A stretch of DNA of 64,000 bases, taken from the NCBI RefSeq assembly GCF_004135975.1, contig NZ_CP026538.1, positions 1,612,001 to 1,676,000 on the forward strand, read 5' to 3'. The notes under the pieces were generated by a model. That model saw only the letters and a program-made list of their open reading frames with translations. It ran no database searches and was not told the DNA's origin. Shown piece after piece: positions 1 through 8,663 of this stretch. The position numbers were made by a program, and so were the translations under genes. Numbering within the stretch: position 1 is the stretch's first letter; each line of letters starts with the position of its first letter. This DNA is from Solidesulfovibrio carbinolicus (GTDB lineage: Bacteria > Desulfobacterota > Desulfovibrionia > Desulfovibrionales > Desulfovibrionaceae).

Positions 1-340
1 CGAAGACGTAGCCGGCCGGTCCGGCAAAGGCGTTGACGGCGTTGTTGTTGATGATGCCGACGGTGAAGGGGAAGGGCTGGGGCGGCATGGCCCTGGTCAG
101 CCGGTCCACCAGGCCAGTGACGTAGTCGTTGATCTCGGTGTCCTCAATAAGCGGCATCCGGGATCGGATCATGATGTTGAATTTCTCGCCGAGTTCCCGT
201 TCGTCCTTGAGGTCAAACGACAAGAAGGAGGCCTGGACCAAGGATGGGGCGAGCAGGGAGATGATGAGCCAAATGGCGACCAGGGTCGCCGCCAGCCGCC
301 GGGGTGCGCCCGGCCGGCGATGCAAGCTTGGGGCGTCCAT
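1..340 (-). CDS. M48 family metalloprotease, N-terminal part (runs off window)
   Basis: Only the first 113 codons are present; the gene continues past position 1. An N-terminal hydrophobic stretch (LVAIWLIISLLAPSLVQA) looks like a signal peptide. It is followed by ELGEKFNIMIRSRMPLIED and then by INNNAVNAFAGPAGYVF, the segment that precedes the HExxH zinc motif in M48/BepA-like periplasmic proteases. The HExxH itself lies outside the window. Family members degrade or chaperone envelope proteins. The ATG at 338-340 directly precedes the signal peptide. It is the minus-strand gene downstream of rho, separated from it by a terminator. The family call is fairly safe; the exact subfamily is not. 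Confidence 0.7.
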   Translation of the reverse strand, partial: MDAPSLHRRPGAPRRLAATLVAIWLIISLLAPSLVQASFLSFDLKDERELGEKFNIMIRSRMPLIEDTEINDYVTGLVDRLTRAMPPQPFPFTVGIINNNAVNAFAGPAGYVF

Positions 341-431
341 GGCCGGCCTATACGCCCAACCGGCCGGGAAGGAAAGAGGCGGCGGGTTTGGGTGAACAAC
401 CCTGAAGAAAACCTGGCCGGGCCAAGGCGGC

Positions 432-467
432 AAAAAAGGCGGACCGCCTCGTAAGCGATCCGCCTTT
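432..467 (-). terminator. Rho-independent terminator after rho
   Basis: AAAGGCGGA (435-443) pairs with TCCGCCTTT (459-467). On the minus strand the hairpin runs into a T tract, 27 nt after the rho stop codon. Rho is therefore itself ended by an intrinsic terminator. Confidence 0.75.
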
Positions 468-493
468 GTCTTCGGCAGTGGGGAACCGGCGGT

Positions 494-1873
<1,380 letters not shown>

Positions 1874-2102
1874 AGAAATAGCCCGGCGCGGAAATGCGCA
1901 TATTGATAGTGTGTGAAAACCCGATGCAGCGTGAGTTCGTCACGTCCGCGCCCCTATGGAGGAGCGGGCGACTCGCTATGTTACGGGGGCCAAGGCAAGT
2001 GGAGGATAGGCCGGCAACGGCCTGGAACGATCCATATACTTTTTCGCGGGGGTGTCAAGGGCGGGTCGGCCCATGACGGCCCAAAGTCTTGGGATCGTGG
2101 TC

Positions 2103-2615
2103 CTATTCTTCGGGTTTGGGTTGCAGGACGTCGGCGAATATCTCGTTTATCACGTCCTTGATGTCCTGCTGGTCTTTGTCCAGGGCCAAGGCCAGTTCCA
2201 GGGTGAGCAGGCTGGTGGCCTGTTCGAGGAGCCGGCGCTCGCCAAAAGACAGTTCCTTGTTCTGGCCAATGAGCAACAGCTCCTTGAGCACGTAGGCCAC
2301 GTCGGCCAGATCGCCGCTTTTGAGCTTCTCGGAATACTCCCGGTAGCGGCGGTTCCAGTTCTGCCCGGTGTAGCCGGTGAAGTCGGAGCGGTCCTTGAGG
2401 GATTCGATGATGGCCGCGCCCTGTTCGGCCGTGCACAGGGGCCGCAGCCCCACGTTGGCGGCGTTTTTCACCGGCACCATCAAGGTGACATTGTTGCTTA
2501 AGATGCGCACAATGAAAAAGTCGGCCGAGGCGCCCCCGATGACCTGGGTCTCGATCCGTTCGACCCTGCCCACACCCTGGGCCGGATAAACGACTAGCTG
2601 CTCCTCGGAAAACAC
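2103..2615 (-). CDS. carD: CarD family transcriptional regulator
   Basis: A 170-residue CarD/CdnL-type protein that binds RNA polymerase beta and stabilises open complexes. The N-terminal RNAP-interaction Tudor-like domain starts at FSEEQLVVYPAQGVGRV. The C-terminal helical DNA-binding part includes WNRRYREYSEKLKSGD and ELSFGERRLLEQATSLLTLELALALD, typical of the family. I chose the GTG at 2613-2615 because GGGAGGAG lies a proper distance upstream and the conserved domain begins at once; the frame stays open to 2837 but encodes nothing family-like there. It lies between pth and rho on the same strand. Confidence 0.9.
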   Translation of the reverse strand: MFSEEQLVVYPAQGVGRVERIETQVIGGASADFFIVRILSNNVTLMVPVKNAANVGLRPLCTAEQGAAIIESLKDRSDFTGYTGQNWNRRYREYSEKLKSGDLADVAYVLKELLLIGQNKELSFGERRLLEQATSLLTLELALALDKDQQDIKDVINEIFADVLQPKPEE

Positions 2616-2948
2616 CGTGGGACTCCTCCCGGCCAGACGCATGCCAAACACTGCGCCTGTGCCGTCTTCAATGCAAAATAGCGTACTTGTCCCCTTGTGT
2701 CCATGGATTCCGCCGACGGCCGGAAAACCGCGTCCCATAAGGGTTGCAGGCCGCCAAGACGGCTGCCCCGGGCCGGGGCGTAACGAACGGGGATTTGCAA
2801 AAATGCGAGTTTTAACCGCATGTCCGGGGCAAAACATCGGACGGCCCGCCGTATTCGAGCGTGTCTTGTGGAGAACCTGCCGTCTTCATTATAGAAAAAT
2901 CACGGCTCACGCGTGCAAGGTGCGCGAAGCGTTGGGTAAGGGGGCGGG

Positions 2949-3584
2949 CTACGGCTGGGGCGGCGGCGGGGGGACGGCGTCAAAGCCGCCCACGCGGCGC
3001 TGGGCCGTTTCCAGCCCGTCCTCGTAAAAGGCCATGATCCCGTCCACGGCCGCGGCCGTGACCTTGCGCACCACGGGCGTTTCATCTGCGCGAAAAGTTT
3101 CGAGCACATACCCGGCCACATCGCGGCCCTCGGGACGGCCGATGCCCAGGCGCAGGCGTACGAACTCCGGACTGCCCAGTTCCTGGTTGATGGACTTGAG
3201 CCCATTGTGGCCGGCGTTGCCGCCGCCGCGCTTGAGGCGCATGCGCCCCAAGGGCAGATCAAGCTCGTCGTGCAGGACAAAGACATCGGTGGGGGCCAGT
3301 TTGTAGAAATCCAGGGCGGCCCGCACGGCCCGGCCGCTTAAATTCATGAACGTGAGCGGCTTGACGCAGGCGAACTGGGCAAAGGCCCCGCCAGGCAGCA
3401 CCGGCAACGAGACGGTGGCGGCTTCGAGATCCTTGCGGCCGGTCAGCGTCGCCTTGGGCGCGCCGCCAAGCTGCCGGGCGCGCTCCATGAGGGCGTCCAG
3501 GACCATGAATCCGAAATTGTGTCGGGTGGCGGCGTATCTCGGCCCGGGATTGCCCAGGCCCACGATGATGGCGGAAACGGCCAT
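2949..3584 (-). CDS. pth: Peptidyl-tRNA hydrolase
   Basis: A 211-residue enzyme that releases peptides from prematurely dropped peptidyl-tRNA in the cytoplasm. It shows IVGLGNPGPRYAATRHNFGF near the N-terminus with the catalytic histidine in RHNFGF, the conserved KPLTFMNLSG segment, DELDLPLG with the catalytic aspartate, and GGNAGHNGLKS. Length is family-normal apart from a short proline-rich tail. It is downstream of rplY with a 96-bp gap, the common pairing for ribosome-related functions in delta-proteobacteria. Start ATG at 3582-3584. Confidence 0.96.
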   Translation of the reverse strand: MAVSAIIVGLGNPGPRYAATRHNFGFMVLDALMERARQLGGAPKATLTGRKDLEAATVSLPVLPGGAFAQFACVKPLTFMNLSGRAVRAALDFYKLAPTDVFVLHDELDLPLGRMRLKRGGGNAGHNGLKSINQELGSPEFVRLRLGIGRPEGRDVAGYVLETFRADETPVVRKVTAAAVDGIMAFYEDGLETAQRRVGGFDAVPPPPPQP

Positions 3585-3680
3585 GGCAGGTGGGAAACCA
3601 AGGGGCTTTCGCGTGAAAAGAGGCGGGGCGCGCCGGAAAACGCACCCCGCCGCAGACGCGAAAACGAAACCTGGCGAAGG

Positions 3681-4271
3681 CTAGGCGCCTTCGCCGGCGG
3701 CCTCGGCCGCACTGGCCAGGACGCCGATGACGGCATAGTTGTTGTCGTAGACGGCCTTGACGCCCTCGGGCAGGACGACGTCAGCGATCTGGATGCTCTC
3801 GTTGATGTCCACATTGGCGATGTCCAGGACAACCTTGTCCGGGATGGCCAGGGGCAGGCAGATGACCTCGATGGACTCGCGGTAGATCTCCAGCAGGCCG
3901 CCTTTGACCTGGCCCTTGGACTTGCCCACCACTTCGACGGGCACGCGGACCTGGATTTCCTTGGTCAGATCCACGCCGTAGAAATCGACATGGGTAATGC
4001 GGGGCTTGGTCGGATGGTGCTCGACCTTCCAGACCAGGGCGGGCTTGGTCTCGGCGCCGGCGTCGCCTTCGATCTGGAGATCGAAGACGTGGGAGGAGGC
4101 GATCTTGGAATACAGCTTCTGCAGGGGCAGGTGCTCGACCATGACCGGAACGTTGACGCCCTGGGCGTCGTAGTAAACGCCGGGGACCATATCGTCTGCG
4201 CGCAGCTTGCGGCAGGCGCCTTTGCCGAGGCCCGCGCGGGTCTTGACGGCGAGGGACTGGGTCTGACTCAT
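3681..4271 (-). CDS. rplY: 50S ribosomal protein L25/general stress protein Ctc
   Basis: A 196-residue long-form (CTC/TL5) L25 that binds 5S rRNA. The N-terminal L25 domain shows RAGLGKGACRKLRADDMVPGVYY and is followed by VMVEHLPLQKLYSK. The C-terminal beta domain contains HVDFYGVDLTKEIQVRVPVEVVGKSKG. The Ala/Glu-rich tail is typical. It is downstream of prs with a 65-bp gap and probably co-transcribed; ATG at 4269-4271 is preceded by AAAGGAG. Confidence 0.95.
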   Translation of the reverse strand: MSQTQSLAVKTRAGLGKGACRKLRADDMVPGVYYDAQGVNVPVMVEHLPLQKLYSKIASSHVFDLQIEGDAGAETKPALVWKVEHHPTKPRITHVDFYGVDLTKEIQVRVPVEVVGKSKGQVKGGLLEIYRESIEVICLPLAIPDKVVLDIANVDINESIQIADVVLPEGVKAVYDNNYAVIGVLASAAEAAGEGA

Positions 4272-4336
4272 ATCGGGTATCTCCTTTGCGCCCTGGGGCG
4301 AAACATGGTTTTTTCGGCCGGCCGTGCGTCGCCCTG

Positions 4337-5281
4337 TTAGGTGAACAGCACGCTCACCGAGGACTCGGTGTGGATATTGTGGATGGCTTTGGCCAAAAGC
4401 CCCGCGATGGAGAGCACCTTGATCTTGGAGCAGGCCTTGGCTTTGTCGTTAAGGGGAATCGTGTTGGTGGTCACGATCTGGGTAAAGGGCGAATTTTCCA
4501 GGCGCTCGATGGCCGGGCCGGACAGCACCGGATGTGTGGCCGTGGCCATGACCTCGCGAGCCCCGTTTTCCAGCAGCACCACGCCGGCCTGGCACATGGT
4601 GCCGGCGGTGTCGATCATGTCGTCGAGCACCACGCACAGCTTGTCCTTGACGTCGCCGATGACGTGCATGGCCTGGGCCTGGTTGGGGGCGTCGCGGCGC
4701 TTGTCGATAATGGCCAGGGTCGCGCCGAGGCGTTTGGCAAAGGACCGGGCGCGTTCCACGCCGCCGGCGTCCGGGGAAACCACGCACAGGCCCGGGCCGG
4801 AGAAATCCTTGAAATATTCGGCCATGATGGGCGCGGCGAACAGGTTGTCAACGGGCAGGTTGAAAAAGCCCTGGATCTGACCGGCGTGGAGGTCGATGGT
4901 GAGCAGGCGGTTCATGCCGGCAACCGTCAGGAAATCGGCCACGAGCTTGGCGCTTATAGGCGCGCGGGGCGCGACCTTGCGGTCCTGCCTGGCGTAGCCG
5001 TAGTAGGGCACCACCGCCGTGACGCGCCGGGCGCTGGCGCGCTTTAAGGCGTCCAGCATCAGGCACAGTTCCATGAGGTTGTAATTGACCGGGTACGAGG
5101 TTGACTGGACCACGAAGATGTCCGAGCCGCGCACGTTGGCCCCGACCTCGATGCGAATTTCGCCGTCGCTGAAGGTGCCGACCTTGGCCGGCAGCAGGGT
5201 GCAGCCAAGATGGTCGCAGATGGCCTCGGCCAGCCCGGGATTGGAAGTGCCGGTGAGGATTTTCAGATCGCCTTGCGCCAT
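4337..5281 (-). CDS. prs: Ribose-phosphate pyrophosphokinase
   Basis: A 314-residue cytosolic enzyme making PRPP from ribose 5-phosphate and ATP for nucleotide, His and Trp synthesis. Diagnostic motifs are [61 protein letters not shown] (ATP/regulatory loop), [11 protein letters not shown], and the PRPP-binding loop [13 protein letters not shown] chose the ATG at 5279-5281 (MAQGDLK); the frame stays open upstream through the tRNA-Gln gene, but that part is not coding. It is the gene after tRNA-Gln and ispE in the same direction. Confidence 0.97.
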   Translation of the reverse strand: MAQGDLKILTGTSNPGLAEAICDHLGCTLLPAKVGTFSDGEIRIEVGANVRGSDIFVVQSTSYPVNYNLMELCLMLDALKRASARRVTAVVPYYGYARQDRKVAPRAPISAKLVADFLTVAGMNRLLTIDLHAGQIQGFFNLPVDNLFAAPIMAEYFKDFSGPGLCVVSPDAGGVERARSFAKRLGATLAIIDKRRDAPNQAQAMHVIGDVKDKLCVVLDDMIDTAGTMCQAGVVLLENGAREVMATATHPVLSGPAIERLENSPFTQIVTTNTIPLNDKAKACSKIKVLSIAGLLAKAIHNIHTESSVSVLFT

Positions 5282-5340
5282 GTGCGAAGCCTCGGGTGCT
5301 GTGCCGGTCCGGGAGGGACCGGGTGGTGTCGGAAAAAAAC

Positions 5341-5416
5341 TGGCTGGGGCGGTAGGACTCGAACCCACGAATGCGGGGACCAAAACCCCGTGCCTTACCA
5401 ACTTGGCGACGCCCCA
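5341..5416 (-). tRNA. tRNA-Gln (TTG)
   Basis: On the minus strand the acceptor stem TGGGGCG pairs with CGCCCCA, followed by encoded CCA (TGG at 5341-5343). The anticodon arm is CGGGG-TTTTGGT-CCCCG, giving anticodon TTG, and the T loop TTCGAGT is intact. It lies between ispE and prs and is probably processed from their shared transcript. Confidence 0.95.
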
Positions 5417-5472
5417 GCATGAAAATGGTCCGTAACGGCGGACCGGCCGTGCGGCCCCGAGGGCCGTGCGCG

Positions 5473-6363
5473 TCACAGCGGCGCGAGATAGGCGCGCGGG
5501 CCGCTTCCGGTGAGCATGGCCAGGGCCAACGTGGCTGTCTGGCGCTTGCGGAAAAGCCCGAACACCGCCGACCCCGTGCCCGATAAAAGCGCGCCCGCCG
5601 CCCCCAGGGCCAGCAGGCGCTCCTTGACCCGCCCCAGTTCGGGGTGGGCCGCGAAAACGACGGTTTCAAAATCGTTCCGCATGGGCGCACCGGTGACGCA
5701 AAACGCCCTTTTATTGGCGTCAAAAGCAGTTGTCAAGAGGTTTGCCCCAGGTTTTTGCGGCAAGGCTCGGGAGGCGTCCAGGGCGGCGTAGGCCCAGGCC
5801 GTCTTGACGTGGGCCTCTGGGCACACCACCACGGCGCACCAGCCGGCCAATCCGGGATCGGCCGGGATGAGCGCCTCGCCCACGCCGGTGGCGGCGGCCG
5901 GGACGCCGAGCAGGAAAAAGGGGATGTCCGCGCCAAGGGTCAGGGCCAGGGCGGCCAGGTCCACGGGCGACAGGGCGGCCTCGCCGGCCCGGTCGTTCAA
6001 ATAGCGCAGCATGACGGCGGCGTCGGACGAGCCGCCGCCAAGGCCGGCTCCGTGGGGAATGTGCTTGGCCAGATGGACTTCCAGGCGCGGGGCGTAGCCC
6101 GTGGCCGCAGCGTAGGCCCGGTAGGCCCGAACGACCAGATTGTCGTCGGTTTCAAGCTCGGGATCGGAACACTGCAGATCAATGTCCCCGGGGCCGTCGA
6201 AGCGGCGCAGACGCAGGACGTCGGCCGGTTCGGGCAGGGGCAGGAAAAAGGTGTCGATGTCGTGGTAGCCGTTGGGCCGCCGCGCGCCCACGGCCAGGCG
6301 CAGATTAACCTTGCAGGGCACGGGCAGGAGGGTTTCCTCGATAGGGCAGGGGAAAGACGCCAT
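5473..6363 (-). CDS. ispE: 4-diphosphocytidyl-2-C-methyl-D-erythritol kinase
   Basis: A 296-residue GHMP kinase of the MEP isoprenoid pathway that phosphorylates CDP-ME. It shows the substrate-binding N-terminus [24 protein letters not shown], the glycine-rich ATP loop [16 protein letters not shown] (about 104-118), LGADIPFFL, and the C-terminal [18 protein letters not shown] motif. Start ATG at 6361-6363; a few residues before the conserved region are non-family-like and the exact start could be one codon cluster later. Upstream is a strong hairpin and degP; downstream tRNA-Gln and prs follow on the same strand. Confidence 0.95.
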   Translation of the reverse strand: MASFPCPIEETLLPVPCKVNLRLAVGARRPNGYHDIDTFFLPLPEPADVLRLRRFDGPGDIDLQCSDPELETDDNLVVRAYRAYAAATGYAPRLEVHLAKHIPHGAGLGGGSSDAAVMLRYLNDRAGEAALSPVDLAALALTLGADIPFFLLGVPAAATGVGEALIPADPGLAGWCAVVVCPEAHVKTAWAYAALDASRALPQKPGANLLTTAFDANKRAFCVTGAPMRNDFETVVFAAHPELGRVKERLLALGAAGALLSGTGSAVFGLFRKRQTATLALAMLTGSGPRAYLAPL

Positions 6364-6377
6364 GGGTGTTGCCTGTG

Positions 6378-6403
6378 CGCCCCCCGGCCGAAGCCGGGGG
6401 GCG
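6378..6403 (-). terminator. GC-rich hairpin with TTCG tetraloop after degP
   Basis: CGCCCCCCGGC (6378-6388) and GCCGGGGGGCG (6393-6403) form an 11-bp perfect stem. On the minus strand the loop is TTCG, an exceptionally stable tetraloop. There is no T tract, so it may be a Rho-assisted or partial terminator, or a 3'-end stabiliser, between degP and ispE. Confidence 0.5.
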
Positions 6404-6420
6404 GTGTTGTTGCGGCGGTG

Positions 6421-7881
6421 TTACTTGGCGTCGGCCAGGGGCACGGTGCGGAAGACGGTCTGGTTTTGGCGCTTAATAAGCAGCATCACCACGCCCTTCT
6501 TCTTGCCGTCCTCGCCGACGATCTTCTTGAACTCCTCGGGGGAGGTCACCGGGCGCTGGTTGACCTCAAGGATCACGTCGCCCGGGCGGACGTCGGCCTG
6601 CTCGGCCTCGGAGCCGTCGGCCACTTCCGTTATCAGCACGCCTTGGGCCTTGTCCATGCCCATGGCCTTGGCTTCCTTGGGGGCCAGAGCCCGCACGGAC
6701 AATCCCAGCGCCGAGGCCGAGGCGTCCTCGCCGGCGGCGTCGTCCTCGTCTCCCTGGCCGCGGCCGCCCTGGGCCAGCTTCTTGGCGTCGCGCTCGCCCA
6801 GGGTGACGCTGACCGTGACGGGCGACCCCTTGCGCATGACCACGAACTCGGCCGATTCGCCCGGGCGGATGGCGGCCACGCGGCGCAGCAGATCATTGGC
6901 GTTGTCGACCTTCTGGCCGCCCACGGAGGTGATGACGTCGCCGGTCTTGATGCCGGCCTTGGCCGCGGGCTGGCCTTCCATGACCGAGGAGATGAGCGCG
7001 CCCTTGGTGGAATCCAGGCCCAGGGCCTTGGCGGTGTTTTCGTCGATGTCCTGGATGGAGACGCCAAGCCAGCCGCGCTGGACCTTCTTGCCGTCGCGCA
7101 GTTGGCCGATCACGTCCTTGGCCATGTTGGAGGGGATGGCGAAGCCGATGCCCTGGCCCGAGGCCACGATGGCGGTGTTGATGCCGACGACCTTTCCGTC
7201 GAGGTCAATGAGCGGCCCGCCGGAGTTGCCGGGGTTGATGGAGGCGTCGGTCTGGATGAAGTTGTCAAAGGGGCCGGCCCCGATGATGCGGCCCTTGGCG
7301 CTGACGATACCCAGCGTCACGGTATTTTCCAGGCCAAAGGGGTTGCCGATGGCCAACACCCATTCGCCGACCTTGAGCTTGCCGGAGTCGCCGAATTCCA
7401 GATAGGGCAGGCCGGACTTGCCCTCGATCTTCAAAAGCGCCAGGTCGGTTTCGGCGTCGCGGCCGATGATCTTGGCGGGCAGGGGCTTTTCGTTGTTCTT
7501 GAACTGCACCTTCACCTCGTCCGCGCCGTCCACGACGTGGTTGTTGGTGACGATGTAGCCGTCGGCGGAGATGACAAATCCCGAACCCATGGAGCGCTGC
7601 TTCTGGCCCTTGCCGCCGCCGCGTCCCTGGGGGCCGAAGTGCTTTTCGAACTGCTCAAAGAATTCGTCCATGGGGCCGCCCTGGCCGCCGCGTCTCTGGA
7701 AGAGTTCGCGCATGCCTTCCTGGGCCTTGACGGTTTTGGTGGTGGAGATGTTGACGACGGCGGGGCCGTCCTTGTCGACGAGTTCGGTGATGTCGGGCAG
7801 GGGGACGCGGGCCTGGGCCATGGCGGTCCAGGCGAGGAGGGACAGGGTGGCGATGGTGGTGGCGAGAAGGCGTCTTGCCAT
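6421..7881 (-). CDS. degP: Periplasmic serine endoprotease, DegP/HtrA (DegQ-like)
   Basis: A 486-residue HtrA protease that removes or holds misfolded envelope proteins. A signal peptide ends near AMAQA (residue about 24). The trypsin-like domain has the triad His115 (TNNHVVDG), Asp146 (DAETDLALLK) and Ser220 (GNSGGPL). Two PDZ domains follow (about 290-370 and 400-480), with LGVSIQDI, GALISSV and VLITEV. The start is the ATG at 7879-7881, preceded by AGGAG; longer readings upstream would spoil the signal peptide. A Gly/Gln-rich Q-linker lies near residues 64-97. It appears monocistronic. Confidence 0.95.
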   Translation of the reverse strand: MARRLLATTIATLSLLAWTAMAQARVPLPDITELVDKDGPAVVNISTTKTVKAQEGMRELFQRRGGQGGPMDEFFEQFEKHFGPQGRGGGKGQKQRSMGSGFVISADGYIVTNNHVVDGADEVKVQFKNNEKPLPAKIIGRDAETDLALLKIEGKSGLPYLEFGDSGKLKVGEWVLAIGNPFGLENTVTLGIVSAKGRIIGAGPFDNFIQTDASINPGNSGGPLIDLDGKVVGINTAIVASGQGIGFAIPSNMAKDVIGQLRDGKKVQRGWLGVSIQDIDENTAKALGLDSTKGALISSVMEGQPAAKAGIKTGDVITSVGGQKVDNANDLLRRVAAIRPGESAEFVVMRKGSPVTVSVTLGERDAKKLAQGGRGQGDEDDAAGEDASASALGLSVRALAPKEAKAMGMDKAQGVLITEVADGSEAEQADVRPGDVILEVNQRPVTSPEEFKKIVGEDGKKKGVVMLLIKRQNQTVFRTVPLADAK

Positions 7882-7978
7882 GGGGAACTCCTGTGTTGCT
7901 GGGCGCCGGCGAGGGATCGCGGGGCGTCCATGGCTTTTGCCGTTGAGCTTTCTTTGCGGCGCGTAGGGAATTTGTCCC

Positions 7979-8006
7979 TGTATACGCCAGTTTCTTCCGA
8001 AGTAAA
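7979..8006 (-). promoter_or_regulatory. Possible sigma-70 promoter of degP, in a 391-bp intergenic gap
   Basis: On the minus strand TTTACT (8001-8006) and TATACA (7979-7984) are 16 bp apart, about 100 bp upstream of the degP start. The rest of the gap (7882-8272) contains no gene I can support. On the plus strand TTGACA (8079-8084), 17 bp, then TAGTAA (8102-8107) could start transcription toward tRNA-Arg; its -10 is poor. Confidence 0.35.
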
Positions 8007-8272
8007 CCGCGGCCGGCATTGCGCGCCTTTTCCCGGGAGCGGCGGCAGCGACCGGCCGTGTGGTTTGCCGAGCCTTTCTTGACAAGCGTTCGCGAGGTAA
8101 ATAGTAAAGTTTGTTCGTCGCGCGTCAATTGGCTGAATTGCCGGCAAAAGCTATGACGCGGCAATTTTGTCATCTTGAAAAAGTCAGTGAAATAAGCAAG
8201 ATGGCCTTCTGCCCCGGACGCAGTTTCGGGGCAAGCTGAAGGAAGAATGAATATCGTTTCATATGTCGAGCG

Positions 8273-8349
8273 GCTCCCGTAGCTCAGTAGGATAGAGCGA
8301 TCGCCTCCTAAGCGATAGGCCGTGCGTTCGATTCGCGCCGGGAGCACCA
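8273..8349 (+). tRNA. tRNA-Arg (CCT), island integration target
   Basis: A 77-nt tRNA with acceptor GCTCCCG...CGGGAGC plus encoded ACCA. The anticodon arm is ATCGC-CTCCTAA-GCGAT (anticodon CCT) and the T loop is TTCGATT. The gene is complete here, but everything from the anticodon stem to the 3' end recurs at 30568-30617. The tRNA is therefore the attachment site of the island to its right. A terminator follows immediately. Confidence 0.96.
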
Positions 8350-8353
8350 TAAA
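8300..8353 (+). repeat. Left attachment site (attL) of the tRNA-Arg island
   Basis: These 54 bp are identical to 30568-30621 (offset 22,268). They run from the anticodon stem through the tRNA 3' end and three bases beyond CCAT. The bases before differ (g versus a). After one mismatch, similarity continues to 8392 through the tRNA terminator with only loop changes. This is the standard footprint of a tyrosine recombinase inserting at a tRNA 3' half. Confidence 0.9.
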
Positions 8354-8357
8354 ATTC

Positions 8358-8390
8358 AAGGGGTTGGACTGATGAGGTCCAACCCCTTTT
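8358..8390 (+). terminator. tRNA-Arg terminator
   Basis: AAGGGGTTGGAC and GTCCAACCCCTT flank a six-to-seven-base loop and are followed by TTTT. The same hairpin with a different loop (TGTAAA instead of TGATGA) is found at 30626-30658 beside the right repeat. Confidence 0.85.
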
Positions 8391-8407
8391 GCTTTGGATG
8401 AAGATTT

Positions 8408-8426
8408 TGTCCCCCATGTGTCCCCC
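8408..8426 (+). promoter_or_regulatory. Left-arm integrase binding repeats (TGTCCCCC x2)
   Basis: TGTCCCCC occurs at 8408-8415 and 8419-8426, one helical turn apart, 55 bp inside the left att core. The same octamer occurs four times at 30405-30450 beside the integrase. I infer arm-type recombinase sites. Confidence 0.5.
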
Positions 8427-8535
8427 AGATGTAGAGAGTGATAGGCGGATTGGAATCAACATTTAGCCCGGGAGAGCGATTGGTCAGGCATTGTGGACCA
8501 CTGCCGCGTTGCCTTTCGCTGTGCTCTCCATCTTG

Positions 8536-8566
8536 TTGACGATAAAATTTATTTTTATATTGATAT
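8536..8566 (+). promoter_or_regulatory. Possible promoter of the cas operon
   Basis: TTGACG (8536-8541) is followed after 16 bp by TATTGA/TGATAT in a markedly AT-rich tract (8541-8570), about 100 bp upstream of cas3. The remaining sequence from 8392 to 8663 holds no other gene I can support. Confidence 0.35.
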
Positions 8567-8663
8567 TCAATCTGGTTTTGAATTACAAACATCCATGCTC
8601 ATTTTCGAAAGCCATGTGTGATCGCGTGGTCGCAGGGTTGACTTTTGATGATTTCAATAAGGC

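Noticed and set aside
5644-8082. 812-codon plus-strand ORF opposite ispE and degP
   Set aside because: Low-complexity Gly/His/Arg product antisense to two well-supported genes; a GC-rich shadow frame.
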